A DNA stretch of 64,000 nt from Nocardioides sp. WS12 (GCF_014108865.1 NZ_CP053928.1:310001-374000), one strand, 5' to 3'; numbered from the stretch's first letter, positions 7,309 to 13,851 are shown. Numbers and translations are program-made. The notes: a model not told the origin generated them from the letters alone.

Positions 7309-7692
7309 TCAGAGGCCGTCCTCGGTGCGCTCGGACTCGAAGCGACGCAGCGTGGCTTCGATGACGTCCTCCAAGTACGAGCGGTTCTTGTCCGGCAGAT
7401 CTGGCCTCGCGCGAAGCAAAACAGTCAGCTCCGACATCAACGGCGCCGGATCACTGGTCCCCGGGTCGTCGTCGCCGGCTAGGTAAAATTTCTCGGCGTC
7501 CATCCGCAGCCAGGTGGTCATCGCCGCGAACGCGTTCACGTCCGGCTTCAGGCCCTGCTGCATCCGCGAGATGGTCGACGCATTCACGCCGATCTCCTTC
7601 GCCAACGCCCTCCAGGACAGATCTGCATCCTCGCGGGCCTTATCCAGCGCGGCGTGCAGCGTCTTCACGTCAACAGTCGGACCGGTATTCAC
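7309..7692 (-). CDS. XRE-family repressor, partner of the ImmA protease
   Basis: The 127-residue protein has a Cro/C1 HTH at about 15-60 (SWRALAKEIGVNASTISRMQQG). A C-terminal tail (about 70-127) follows, rich in acidic residues, Arg and Leu, that could serve for dimerisation and as the protease target. It starts at ATG 7692. Two palindromes with identical half-sites lie 23 and 59 bp upstream, between this gene and the divergent ubiquitin-like operon. This fits a repressor of both directions. The gene order repressor-protease, divergent from the effector operon, matches the logic of ImmR-ImmA and CapH-CapP modules. Confidence 0.88.
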   Translation of the reverse strand: MNTGPTVDVKTLHAALDKAREDADLSWRALAKEIGVNASTISRMQQGLKPDVNAFAAMTTWLRMDAEKFYLAGDDDPGTSDPAPLMSELTVLLRARPDLPDKNRSYLEDVIEATLRRFESERTEDGL

Positions 7693-7714
7693 CAGCGCTC
7701 CGAAAAGTAAGCGG

Positions 7715-7732
7715 TGCTTGAAGAGTCGAGCA
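7715..7732. promoter_or_regulatory. Operator palindrome 1 (TGCTTGA-N4-TCGAGCA)
   Basis: TGCTTGA-AGAG-TCGAGCA is an inverted repeat with one mismatch per arm. Its half-sites are identical to those of the site at 7751-7768. It overlaps the -35 element proposed for the ubiquitin-like operon and lies 23 bp before the XRE start codon. It is the likely binding site of the XRE protein. Confidence 0.7.
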
Positions 7733-7745
7733 TGTGTGGTATGTT
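7718..7745 (+). promoter_or_regulatory. Promoter of the ubiquitin-like operon
   Basis: TTGAAG (7718-7723) and TATGTT (7740-7745) are separated by 16 bp and fit sigma-70-type -35/-10 elements. The -35 lies inside operator 1 and the predicted start site falls in operator 2. Repressor bound at either site would therefore block transcription. Confidence 0.5.
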
Positions 7746-7750
7746 AGCAC

Positions 7751-7768
7751 TGCTTGATACTTCGAGCA
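7751..7768. promoter_or_regulatory. Operator palindrome 2 (TGCTTGA-N4-TCGAGCA)
   Basis: TGCTTGA-TACT-TCGAGCA shares both half-sites with operator 1. The two are 36 bp apart, start to start, with different central bases. Conservation of the halves but not the centres argues for two bound repressor dimers rather than a chance duplication. Confidence 0.7.
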
Positions 7769-7802
7769 GCGAAGTAAATTCGCAACGCCAGCAGTCAACC
7801 GA

Positions 7803-7814
7803 GTTGGTACCAAC
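7803..7814 (+). promoter_or_regulatory. Palindrome just upstream of the Ubl ribosome-binding site
   Basis: GTTGGTACCAAC is a perfect 12-bp palindrome ending 2 nt before the Shine-Dalgarno AAGGAG and 14 nt before the ATG at 7829. It could fold in the leader or bind a protein. A similar palindrome precedes the gene at 5788. Confidence 0.35.
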
Positions 7815-7828
7815 GAAGGAGAGCCGCC

Positions 7829-8134
7829 ATGACCGCGACCGCAGCCGAGAAACACACCGACGACAACGACAACAAGGGAGACAACGGTCACCCGACCAAG
7901 ACGTTCACCCTGATCATCAACACCCGCAAGACCGACTGGGACAAGGAGCAGATCTCCTATAAGGACCTCGTGCAGATCCGCTTCCCCGGCAAGGTCCTCG
8001 ACGAGACCGAAGAGGTCACCATCGCTTACACCCGTGGCCCGAAGGAGAACCGCGAGGGCTCCCTCACTGTCGGCCACTCCGTGTACGTCAAGAACCAGAT
8101 GACGTTCGATGTCTACCTCACGATCCGTTCCTGA
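7829..8134 (+). CDS. Ubiquitin-like protein (Multiubiquitin-type beta-grasp)
   Basis: The 101-residue protein has a charged, disordered N-terminus (1-22). A single beta-grasp domain follows (about 24-101): FTLIINTRKTDWDKEQISYK (beta-hairpin and helix start), VQIRFPG, EEVTIAYTRGP, GSLTVGHSVYVKNQMTF. The hallmark phrases 'W-x-K-x-x-I-S-Y-x-x-L', 'Y-x-R-G-P' and 'G-S-L-x-x-G-x-S-V-x-V-K' match the bacterial Multiubiquitin family, which may have one to several domains; here there is one. The C-terminus is TIRS, with no Gly-Gly, so activation would not follow the eukaryotic ubiquitin pattern exactly. The Shine-Dalgarno AAGGAG lies 7 nt upstream. It overlaps the next gene by 26 nt, implying coupled translation with its E1-like enzyme. 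Confidence 0.88.
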   Translation: MTATAAEKHTDDNDNKGDNGHPTKTFTLIINTRKTDWDKEQISYKDLVQIRFPGKVLDETEEVTIAYTRGPKENREGSLTVGHSVYVKNQMTFDVYLTIRS

Positions 8135-9290
8135 CCCGGACCTGGGTCGCCTCCTGGACGACGGCTACGACGTCGTCGTCCAGGCGGGCCACCTGGTCAT
8201 CCGCCACATCCCGTACGTGACCCCCGACCGCGAAGTGCGTTGCGGGTTCCTCACCTACCCCGTGACCGTCTCGGGCGACCGGATCGTGTCAGACACTGAC
8301 CACCGCATCTGGTTCGGCGGCGACACCATCCCCTGCAACGAGCACGGCCAGCAGATCAGCTGCGCGAACGCAGAGGAGCGGATCGTCTCTGAAGAGTTCC
8401 GCGCCAGCTACATGCTCTCGTCCAAGCCGGGCCCCAATGGGTACCCCAGCGAGTACGAGAAGGTCGTCGCGTACGCCCGGATCCTGTCCCACCCGGCCGC
8501 CGCGATCGATCCGACCGCGACCGCCACCCCCGGCGCCGCGTGGCAGGAAGTCGAAGACGACCTCCCGTTCGTCTACCGCGACACCGCGTCCACCCGGGCC
8601 GGCATCGCACCGCTGAACAAGGTCTTCCGCGGCCAGCGAATCGCAATGGTCGGCCTCGGAGGATCCGGCGGCTACATCCTGGACCAGATCGCCAAGACCC
8701 CCGTCGATGCGATCCGCTGCTTCGACGGCGACACCTTCGACAACCACAACGCGTTCCGTGCACCCAGCGCGGCCACGCTCGACAAACTCCGCGAACGGCC
8801 CAACAAGGCCGAGTACTTCACCGAGCTCTACTCCAACATGCACACCGGCATCACCGCGGTGCCCGAGTTCATCGACGAGACCAACCTCGATCTGCTCAAC
8901 GAGTTCACGTTCGTGTTCATCTCCATGGATGACACCAACTCGAAAATCCCGATCATCAACCACCTCGTCGAGCACAACATCCCGTTCATTGACGTCGGCA
9001 TGGGCGTCGAGGAGATCGACGGCAAGCTCTCCGGCCTGCTGCGCGTAACCCTCGGCCTCCCCGACAACACCGCGACCCGCGACTCGGTCCCCGAGACCGC
9101 CGACCCCGACGACTACGACCGCAACATCCAGATCGCCGACCTCAACGCGCTCAACGCGCTCCTCGCCGTGATCACTTGGAAGCGACACCTCGGGCTCTAC
9201 GCCGACGGCACCAGCGAAACCTTCTTCACCTACTCCTTGTTCACCAACCACATCACCCATCAGGACAACGTCTATGACGACGAAGACTGA
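8109..9290 (+). CDS. E1-like ThiF-family adenylyltransferase with DUF6791 N-terminal domain
   Basis: In this 393-residue protein, residues about 10-150 match DUF6791 (GFLTYPVTVSGD, HRIWFGGDTIPCNEHGQQI, SSKPGPNGYPSEYEKVVAY). Residues about 165-370 are a ThiF/E1 Rossmann domain. The nucleotide-binding loop VGLGGSGG is at 181-188, followed by FDGD (205-208) for the ATP ribose, HNAFRAP, and the conserved DVGMGV and NIQIADLNALNALLAV. Its likely role is adenylation of the partner Ubl C-terminus. Cysteines occur only at 45, 76, 85 and 204. There is none in the region after the adenylation site where canonical E1s keep the catalytic cysteine. Cys76 and Cys85 in DUF6791 are the only alternatives near the N-terminal domain. 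It overlaps the Ubl gene by 26 nt and the DUF6527 gene by 17 nt. Confidence 0.88.
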   Translation: MSTSRSVPDPDLGRLLDDGYDVVVQAGHLVIRHIPYVTPDREVRCGFLTYPVTVSGDRIVSDTDHRIWFGGDTIPCNEHGQQISCANAEERIVSEEFRASYMLSSKPGPNGYPSEYEKVVAYARILSHPAAAIDPTATATPGAAWQEVEDDLPFVYRDTASTRAGIAPLNKVFRGQRIAMVGLGGSGGYILDQIAKTPVDAIRCFDGDTFDNHNAFRAPSAATLDKLRERPNKAEYFTELYSNMHTGITAVPEFIDETNLDLLNEFTFVFISMDDTNSKIPIINHLVEHNIPFIDVGMGVEEIDGKLSGLLRVTLGLPDNTATRDSVPETADPDDYDRNIQIADLNALNALLAVITWKRHLGLYADGTSETFFTYSLFTNHITHQDNVYDDED

Positions 9291-9774
9291 CCACTACAAG
9301 CCGGAGTTCATCGAGTCCTTCCCAGACTCGATGGACCCCGGCGTCCTCTACATCTCCATCGAGTACGACACCTGCGGACACCTCTGCGCCTGCGGCTGCG
9401 GCAACGAAGTCATCACCCCGCTCGGCCCCGCCCAGTGGTCCTTCACCTACGACGGCCGCAACGCCTCCCTCCGCCCCTCCATCGGAAACTGGAGCCTGCC
9501 CTGCAAGTCGCACTACATCGTCGACCGCGGGGGAGTCGTCCGCTGGGCCCGCATCTTCACCGACCGCGAGATCGCCCGCAACCGCGACCGCGACCGCGCC
9601 GTCCTCGCCCGCGGCGAAGATGAACGCACCTACGGCGACTGGCCGCCCGACCGCCGTGGCCCGGTCGGCGACGGCGACCGCACCCGCGGCGAACCTGAGG
9701 CGCCGCCGAGTGCCGGCGACGACAGGCCGGCCAGCTGGATGCGGTCGTTCCTGGGACGCAGCGGCGAACATTGA
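9274..9774 (+). CDS. DUF6527 Cys-rich protein of the ubiquitin-like operon
   Basis: The first about 95 of 166 residues match DUF6527: LYISIEYDTCGHLCACGC, ITPLGPAQWSF, SLRPSIGNWSLPCKSHYIV and VVRWA. Cysteines 34, 38, 40, 42 and 77 with His36 and His80 form an obvious zinc-binding set. DUF6527 proteins are found with Multiubiquitin and DUF6791-ThiF genes. A zinc-dependent role such as target recognition or Ubl processing is possible but unproven. Residues about 97-166 are a low-complexity Arg/Asp/Pro tail (RNRDRDRAV, and so on) of unclear value. The gene starts inside the E1 gene (17-nt overlap) and is the last of the operon. Confidence 0.8.
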   Translation: MTTKTDHYKPEFIESFPDSMDPGVLYISIEYDTCGHLCACGCGNEVITPLGPAQWSFTYDGRNASLRPSIGNWSLPCKSHYIVDRGGVVRWARIFTDREIARNRDRDRAVLARGEDERTYGDWPPDRRGPVGDGDRTRGEPEAPPSAGDDRPASWMRSFLGRSGEH

Positions 9775-9932
9775 TCCTAGGCGGCCAGACGGCCGGGCCT
9801 GTCCGAACGCACGGCCCTACCTACTGCGAGCTGCGGCACGCTGTTGCAGCGGCTCCGCCCGGTCGTGGCAGGTGGATCACGACGGCGCGTCAATCTGGGC
9901 GCTATGCCCTACCTCCGGATGCGATCCACGGC

Positions 9933-11177
9933 TCACCCTCCTGTCTGTCCCTCCCAGAGCAGCGCCCCCATCTGACGCGCTGCGCGACGTCGAAGTTCAT
10001 CGACGGCGTGGGTGTAGCGCTGGGCAGTGGCCATCTCGGTCCAGCCCATGATCGACATGACGGTGCGGATATCGACGTTCTGCAGGAGCAGCAAGGTCGC
10101 GGCGGTGTGACGGGCGTCGTGGAGGCGGACCTCTCGGACGCCGGCTCGTTGTAGGAGCGCCTTCCACTCGGTGTGGTCGCGTGCTGGATCGATGAGGCCG
10201 CCGCTGGCGGCGGGGAAGACCAGGTCGTGGGTGTTGTCCCAGTCGGAACCGGCTGCGAGGCGTCGGCGGTTCACCGCGGCCCGATGAGAACGCAACTCGT
10301 CCACGAGCGGCTGAGGCAGCACGATCGTCCGCTTCGAGGCCTTCGTCTTCGGCTCGACCAACTGCAGCCCGCCACCGCTCCGGTGTTCGCACTCCGCGCC
10401 GCGCTTCCGTCCACAGGAGGGCGAACCGTCCATCGACGGGCAGCCGTGCTCCCAGGTGTGGCGCTGGACCGCCCGACGGATCCGGAGGACGCCGTCGTCG
10501 AGGTCGACGTCGGGCCAAAGGAGGCCGAGCGTCTCGCCCTGGCGCAGTCCGAGCGAGATGGCGATCGACCACCGGGCTGGGTGCAGCGTGGATTGCGCGG
10601 CCGCGAGGACGCGGCGGCTCTCCTCGACCGAGAGCGGTTCGACCTCGACGTCCTCGGCGCGTGGCGGACGCGCGACCAGGGCCGGGTTGGTGGCGAGTCG
10701 TCGGCGGCGTATTGCTTCGTTGAGACCAGAGCGCAGGACGCGATGCACGCCGCGGATGACATGGGCGGAGTGGCCGTCGGTCTGCATGCGTCGGTAGTGC
10801 TCCTCGAGGTGCTCGGGACGGAGCTCGCTGAGCCGCCACTGTCCGAGGGCGGGGATGACGTGGACGCGCATCTGGCTGCGGTATGTCGACAGGGTCTTCC
10901 ACCGTGCGGTCATGGGCACCACGGATTCGAGCCAGTGCTCGAGCCAGTGACCCAAGGTGACGTCGTCGTGGGTCCACACGAAGGTGCCGTTGTCCCGGCG
11001 GCGCTCGAGGTCGCGGACTGCGTCGCGCAACTCTGACTTCGTCTGCCGCTGGACGTGCTTGCGCGCAGTCGTGCCGTCGGGACGGCGGCCCATGGTGACG
11101 CGGGCGTGCCAATTGCCGTCAGCGCCCTGGTAAAGCGTCGAGGTGGTCTGCTCGGCTGCCTTGCGTGGCCTACTCAT
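9933..11177 (-). CDS. Tyrosine recombinase (phage-type integrase)
   Basis: The 414-residue integrase has an N-terminal arm-binding/AP2-like region (about 10-70; LYQGADGNWHARVTMG), a SAM-like core-binding domain (about 75-165) and a catalytic domain. Catalytic residues are visible: Arg in SLGLRQGETLGLLW, H-x-x-R in LHDARHTAATLLLL and the nucleophile in AQRYTHA. A Cys-rich insert (HGCPSMDGSPSC...ECEHRSGG), found in many actinobacterial integrases, sits after the first catalytic Arg. ATG 11177 is preferred over the longer Ala/Ser-rich upstream extension because it overlaps the excisionase stop by 8 nt. It probably catalyses recombination at the neighbouring tRNA-Arg. Confidence 0.92.
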   Translation of the reverse strand: MSRPRKAAEQTTSTLYQGADGNWHARVTMGRRPDGTTARKHVQRQTKSELRDAVRDLERRRDNGTFVWTHDDVTLGHWLEHWLESVVPMTARWKTLSTYRSQMRVHVIPALGQWRLSELRPEHLEEHYRRMQTDGHSAHVIRGVHRVLRSGLNEAIRRRRLATNPALVARPPRAEDVEVEPLSVEESRRVLAAAQSTLHPARWSIAISLGLRQGETLGLLWPDVDLDDGVLRIRRAVQRHTWEHGCPSMDGSPSCGRKRGAECEHRSGGGLQLVEPKTKASKRTIVLPQPLVDELRSHRAAVNRRRLAAGSDWDNTHDLVFPAASGGLIDPARDHTEWKALLQRAGVREVRLHDARHTAATLLLLQNVDIRTVMSIMGWTEMATAQRYTHAVDELRRRAARQMGALLWEGQTGG

Positions 11178-11406
11178 CGCGGACCTCGACGTACGAATCG
11201 CGCATCCGGGCGATGAACCGCTCGAGCTCGCTGCGCTCGATGCGTACGGAGCGGCCGAGGTGGACGACGCGAAGCCGGTGGCTGGCGACGTGGCGCTCGA
11301 CGCTGCGGCGGGCGCAGCACAGCTGGCGGGCGGCCTCATCGAGGGTGAGCAGCAGGGTGTCGGCTGCGGTCGTGGTCAGGGGGCTGGGGTGAGTGGTGGT
11401 CTCCAT
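11170..11406 (-). CDS. Excisionase-type HTH (MerR/HTH_17) protein
   Basis: The 78-residue protein has the DNA-binding fold of excisionases (TLLLTLDEAARQLCCARRSVERHV, read as two helices), followed by a wing (LRVVHLGRSVRIERSELERFI). ATG 11406 is chosen as the natural start. The gene overlaps the integrase by 8 nt and precedes it, so both are expressed together. Such proteins direct excision or regulate the integrase. The double Cys (LCCARR) in place of the more usual variable residues is unremarkable. Confidence 0.85.
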   Translation of the reverse strand: METTTHPSPLTTTAADTLLLTLDEAARQLCCARRSVERHVASHRLRVVHLGRSVRIERSELERFIARMRDSYVEVRDE

Positions 11407-11450
11407 GTGCCACCAAAGGTCGGAGACCAGGCCCGTGCGATCACGAAACC

Positions 11451-11497
11451 GGGGGACGCGGGGGACGCCGCCGGATTTCGGGGGACGTTGGGGGGAC
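11451..11497. repeat. Four GGGGGAC repeats beside the attachment site
   Basis: GGGGGAC occurs at 11451, 11460, 11480 and 11491, all in the same orientation, between the Xis-like gene and the tRNA. Their placement suggests arm-type sites for integrase or excisionase. Confidence 0.5.
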
Positions 11498-11562
11498 TCG
11501 CGTCTCGGCCCGACTCGAGGCGACAGAGGGACGCCAAATAGTTTTTGAGCCAGTATTTGAGC

Positions 11563-11598
11563 CGAGAAAGGCCCACCTCCCTGTTCGGGAAGCGGGCC
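11563..11598 (-). terminator. Rho-independent terminator downstream of tRNA-Arg
   Basis: On the minus strand GGCCCGCTTCCC (from 11598) pairs with GGGAGGTGGGCC around a short loop, followed by CTTTCTC. It sits 41 bp past the tRNA 3' end and would end its transcript before the excisionase gene. Confidence 0.6.
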
Positions 11599-11639
11599 TC
11601 TGAACCTGTTTGTGCAGGTCATGCGGTGAATCCAGTCTG

Positions 11640-11712
11640 TGCGCCTGTAGGGATTCGAACCCCAAACCTTCTGATCCGTAGTCAGATGCTCTATCCGTTG
11701 AGCTACAGGCGC
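11640..11712 (-). tRNA. tRNA-Arg (anticodon ACG)
   Basis: A 73-nt cloverleaf on the minus strand: acceptor GCGCCTG/CAGGCGC, D-arm with AGCTCAACGGATAGAGC, anticodon loop CTACGGA (ACG) and T-loop TTCGAAT, discriminator A. CCA is not encoded. The 3' end faces the integrase and is the probable insertion site of the island. Confidence 0.95.
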
Positions 11713-11810
11713 ATATCGCTTGCGCGACCGGACGAGAATAGCCGAGGGCGTGGGCCGATGCCGAATCAGGACCACCTGTCGTCGTACGCCGGGTGTGGAA
11801 GCATGGCGTC

Positions 11811-12812
11811 ATGGCTGGCCTGCAACCCGAGGATCGGGAGCTCTTCGAGGACGAAGCGACCAGTCTCTATGAGCAGATCCTGGCCGAGGGCGGGCTGGCT
11901 GCCGACGACTCGCGACTGGCCGGAACGACGCCGGTACGACGGGCGTTCGACCTGCTCACCGAGCTCGGCTTGCTGCAGTTGGACGAGACCCGGAAGACCT
12001 GGCGGCCGGTGGAGCCGAGCAACGCGCAGTCGCGCGTGGTCACGCCGCTCGGGACCGAGGGCGCGCGGCTGATCGACGAGTCGGCGCGCTGGGCGAAGGC
12101 GTTCTCGAATCTCACCCAGAGCTGGCGGCGTTCGCCCGCGGCCACGGAGTCGGGTCCATTCCTCTACCTGCACGGCGAGGCGATCAGCCCGTACCTCACC
12201 GCGATCATCGGCGACGCCGAGACCGAACTGCTCACCGCGCAACCGCAGACCACCCGGAGCGCCAAGACGGTCGCCGAGGGTGCCGTCCGGGATGTCGCAG
12301 CGCTGAAGCGCGGGATCTCGATGCGAACGATCTACCAGCACAGCGCGCGGCGCCACCCCGCTACGCACAAGTACGTCGCGGACGTGACCCGGCACGGCGC
12401 CGAGGTGCGGACGCTGGACGAGTTCTTCAACCGGATGATCGTGGTGGACCGCCGGGTCGCCCTGATCCCCGCTGCTGACAGCCTGGCCACCGCCGTCGTC
12501 GTACGGGAGCCCGCCATCGTGGCGTACCTCGTCGACGTCTTCGAGCGCGCCTTCGCGCGCGGCCGGCCGTTCGCCAGCGGCGAGCAGAAGGTGATGAAGG
12601 AGATCGCGACCGAGCAGCGTTCGATGACGATGCGGATGCTCATCGAGGGGCACGCGGACGCCGTGAGCGCGAAGCGGCTCGGCGTGAGCGCGCGGACGTA
12701 CGCCGGATACGTCGCCGAACTCAAGGACGAGTACGACGCAGAGACGCGCTTCCAGCTCGGTTACATCATGGGTCAGCGCGGCATCGCCGGCCAGGAGACC
12801 AGCGGCGGTTGA
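11811..12812 (+). CDS. TrmB-like/LuxR-type transcriptional regulator
   Basis: The 333-residue protein opens with a winged-helix region (about 5-60; EDEATSLYEQILAEGGL, TPVRRAFDLLTELGLLQ). A phospholipase-D-like sensor region follows (about 110-240; ISPYLTAIIGDAETELLTAQP, MRTIYQHSARRHP, NRMIVVDRRVALIP). The C-terminal HTH of LuxR type is at about 275-315 (SAKRLGVSARTYAGYVAELK). The layout is typical of actinobacterial orphan regulators distantly related to TrmB. ATG 11811 is preferred over the in-frame GTG/ATG further upstream because the conserved region starts there. It is the first chromosomal gene after the tRNA. No target is evident. Confidence 0.75.
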   Translation: MAGLQPEDRELFEDEATSLYEQILAEGGLAADDSRLAGTTPVRRAFDLLTELGLLQLDETRKTWRPVEPSNAQSRVVTPLGTEGARLIDESARWAKAFSNLTQSWRRSPAATESGPFLYLHGEAISPYLTAIIGDAETELLTAQPQTTRSAKTVAEGAVRDVAALKRGISMRTIYQHSARRHPATHKYVADVTRHGAEVRTLDEFFNRMIVVDRRVALIPAADSLATAVVVREPAIVAYLVDVFERAFARGRPFASGEQKVMKEIATEQRSMTMRMLIEGHADAVSAKRLGVSARTYAGYVAELKDEYDAETRFQLGYIMGQRGIAGQETSGG

Positions 12813-12841
12813 CCATCAGGGCCGAACGGCCCGGGCGCGCG

Positions 12842-12967
12842 TCAGTTGCGCCCGACGACCCAGCCCCAGCCGCTGTCGGCCTCGGCAGCCGTCGGAATCG
12901 ACACGACGCCAACGGCGGCGATCATCACAGCGAACGCGAGTGCGGTCTTGCGAGCAATGTTCTTCAT
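12842..12967 (-). CDS. Short secreted peptide precursor (41 residues)
   Basis: From ATG 12967 the product is a signal peptide (MKNIARKTALAFAVMIAAVG...PTAAEA) followed by a mature part of only about 11 residues rich in Gly and Trp (DSGWGWVVGRN). A Shine-Dalgarno-like AGGGGATT precedes the ATG. Cleavage after AEA would be typical. The gene is convergent with the TrmB-like regulator and just downstream of tRNA-Ser. A signalling peptide is one possibility. No maturation or transport genes are adjacent. Confidence 0.5.
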   Translation of the reverse strand: MKNIARKTALAFAVMIAAVGVVSIPTAAEADSGWGWVVGRN

Positions 12968-13088
12968 CGTCAATCCCCTAGCTAGTGGGGTCCCTCCCGG
13001 AACCCTCCCTCTGGAGTCCGAGACAACGTGACCGTCCCCCAATGTCCAGACCACGCATCCTCCATCTTGCCGCAACTCCGCAGCAATG

Positions 13089-13128
13089 GCGAGACCCCGG
13101 GTGAGGGGTCCTCACTCCGGGGTCTCGC
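13089..13128 (-). terminator. Long hairpin downstream of tRNA-Ser(GCT)
   Basis: GCGAGACCCCGG (13089-13100) and CCGGGGTCTCGC (13117-13128) are perfectly complementary, and the loop contains a further GTGAGG/CCTCAC stem. It lies 10 bp past the encoded CCA of the tRNA and probably ends its transcript, although no T-run follows. Confidence 0.6.
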
Positions 13129-13140
13129 GCTGTCACTTGG

Positions 13141-13231
13141 CGGAGGCGGAGGGATTTGAACCCTCGATGGGGTTGTAGCCCCAAACCCGCTTAGCAGGCG
13201 GGCGCCATAGACCGGACTAGGCGACGCCTCC
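13141..13231 (-). tRNA. tRNA-Ser (anticodon GCT)
   Basis: A 91-nt class II tRNA: acceptor GGAGGCG/CGCCTCC, anticodon loop CTGCTAA (GCT), long variable arm (TTTGGGGCTACAACCCCAT) and T-loop TTCAAAT, discriminator G. An encoded CCA follows at 13138-13140. Confidence 0.95.
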
Positions 13232-13332
13232 TCCACCATCGGTCGCGAACGACCGAGCAGCGGAGCAAGGTTACAAGCACCGTCGCGCGGCACCCAATTG
13301 ACCCGCCCGTCGTCTCACGGACGAGTACGACG

Positions 13333-13791
13333 TCAGCGGGTCGCGCCGCGCAGGCGATCGCGGATGTCGCGGGCCAGGTCGTCCTTGTCACCGGCGACGA
13401 GCTCGACCGGAATGGTCGTGGAGCGGCCGTCGCGCAACCGCAGGATGACGCACTCGATGTCGCGCGGGGCGGCGGCGACGGCGTCCTCGACGTCGCTCCA
13501 CGGCGCTTCGGAAACCCCGGCGGCGCGCACCATCCGGACGCGGTAGCCCGACGAGGTCAGCCGCACCACGACGAGCTTGCTGCGCAACCACCAGCTGAGC
13601 CCGATCAGGCCCAGGATGCCGAGCCCGAGGAGGGCCACCAGCACGTCGAGGCTCCACTCGAACGTCACGGCCGCGACCGTCGTACCGAGGAGGAGGAGGG
13701 CCAGCAGCACGAGGTAGGCGCCGACGAACCGTGCCATCACGACAGGAGCGAGCCGGTACTCGGAGATGGAGGTCGACTGCGCGCTGCTCAT
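13333..13791 (-). CDS. Small membrane protein with PH-like cytoplasmic domain
   Basis: From ATG 13791 the product is 152 residues. It has two adjacent hydrophobic segments (about 20-45, VVMARFVGAYLVLLALLLLG; and 50-72), followed by a soluble part (about 75-150; VVVRLTSSGYRVRMVRAAG, WSDVEDAVAAAPRDIECVILRLRDGRSTTIPV) that reads like bacterial PH/YdbT-type domains. Proteins of this form are common and uncharacterised in actinobacteria. It stands alone between the two tRNA-Ser genes, with a palindromic repeat just upstream. Confidence 0.65.
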   Translation of the reverse strand: MSSAQSTSISEYRLAPVVMARFVGAYLVLLALLLLGTTVAAVTFEWSLDVLVALLGLGILGLIGLSWWLRSKLVVVRLTSSGYRVRMVRAAGVSEAPWSDVEDAVAAAPRDIECVILRLRDGRSTTIPVELVAGDKDDLARDIRDRLRGATR

Positions 13792-13851
13792 GGGGCGATT
13801 GAACAAGACCTGCTGCTGACTCGCCAAAGCCGCGATGGGCGCGCTCCCGGT

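Larger units (their letters stand above)
1..11640. mobile_element. Genomic island integrated at tRNA-Arg(ACG); right end seen, left end outside the window
   Basis: A tyrosine integrase (9933-11177) and an overlapping Xis-like gene (11170-11406) lie beside the 3' end of a tRNA-Arg gene (11640-11712). This is the standard arrangement for integrative elements that recombine into a tRNA 3' end. Everything left of the tRNA is accessory: orphan regulators, gene remnants, unknown genes and a ubiquitin-like operon. Everything to its right is ordinary chromosome. I found no second copy of the tRNA 3' end (attL) in the first 10 kb, so the left boundary probably lies upstream of the window. It is also possible that more than one element is stacked here. 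No conjugation or replication genes remain intact, so the element may now be immobile. Confidence 0.75.

Noticed and set aside
9775..9932. Gap between the Ubl operon and the integrase
   Set aside because: 158 bp with no clear hairpin or att-like repeat; nothing to annotate.
10173..11036. Plus-strand frame opposite the integrase
   Set aside because: The integrase on the other strand has intact catalytic motifs; the plus frame has no recognisable features.
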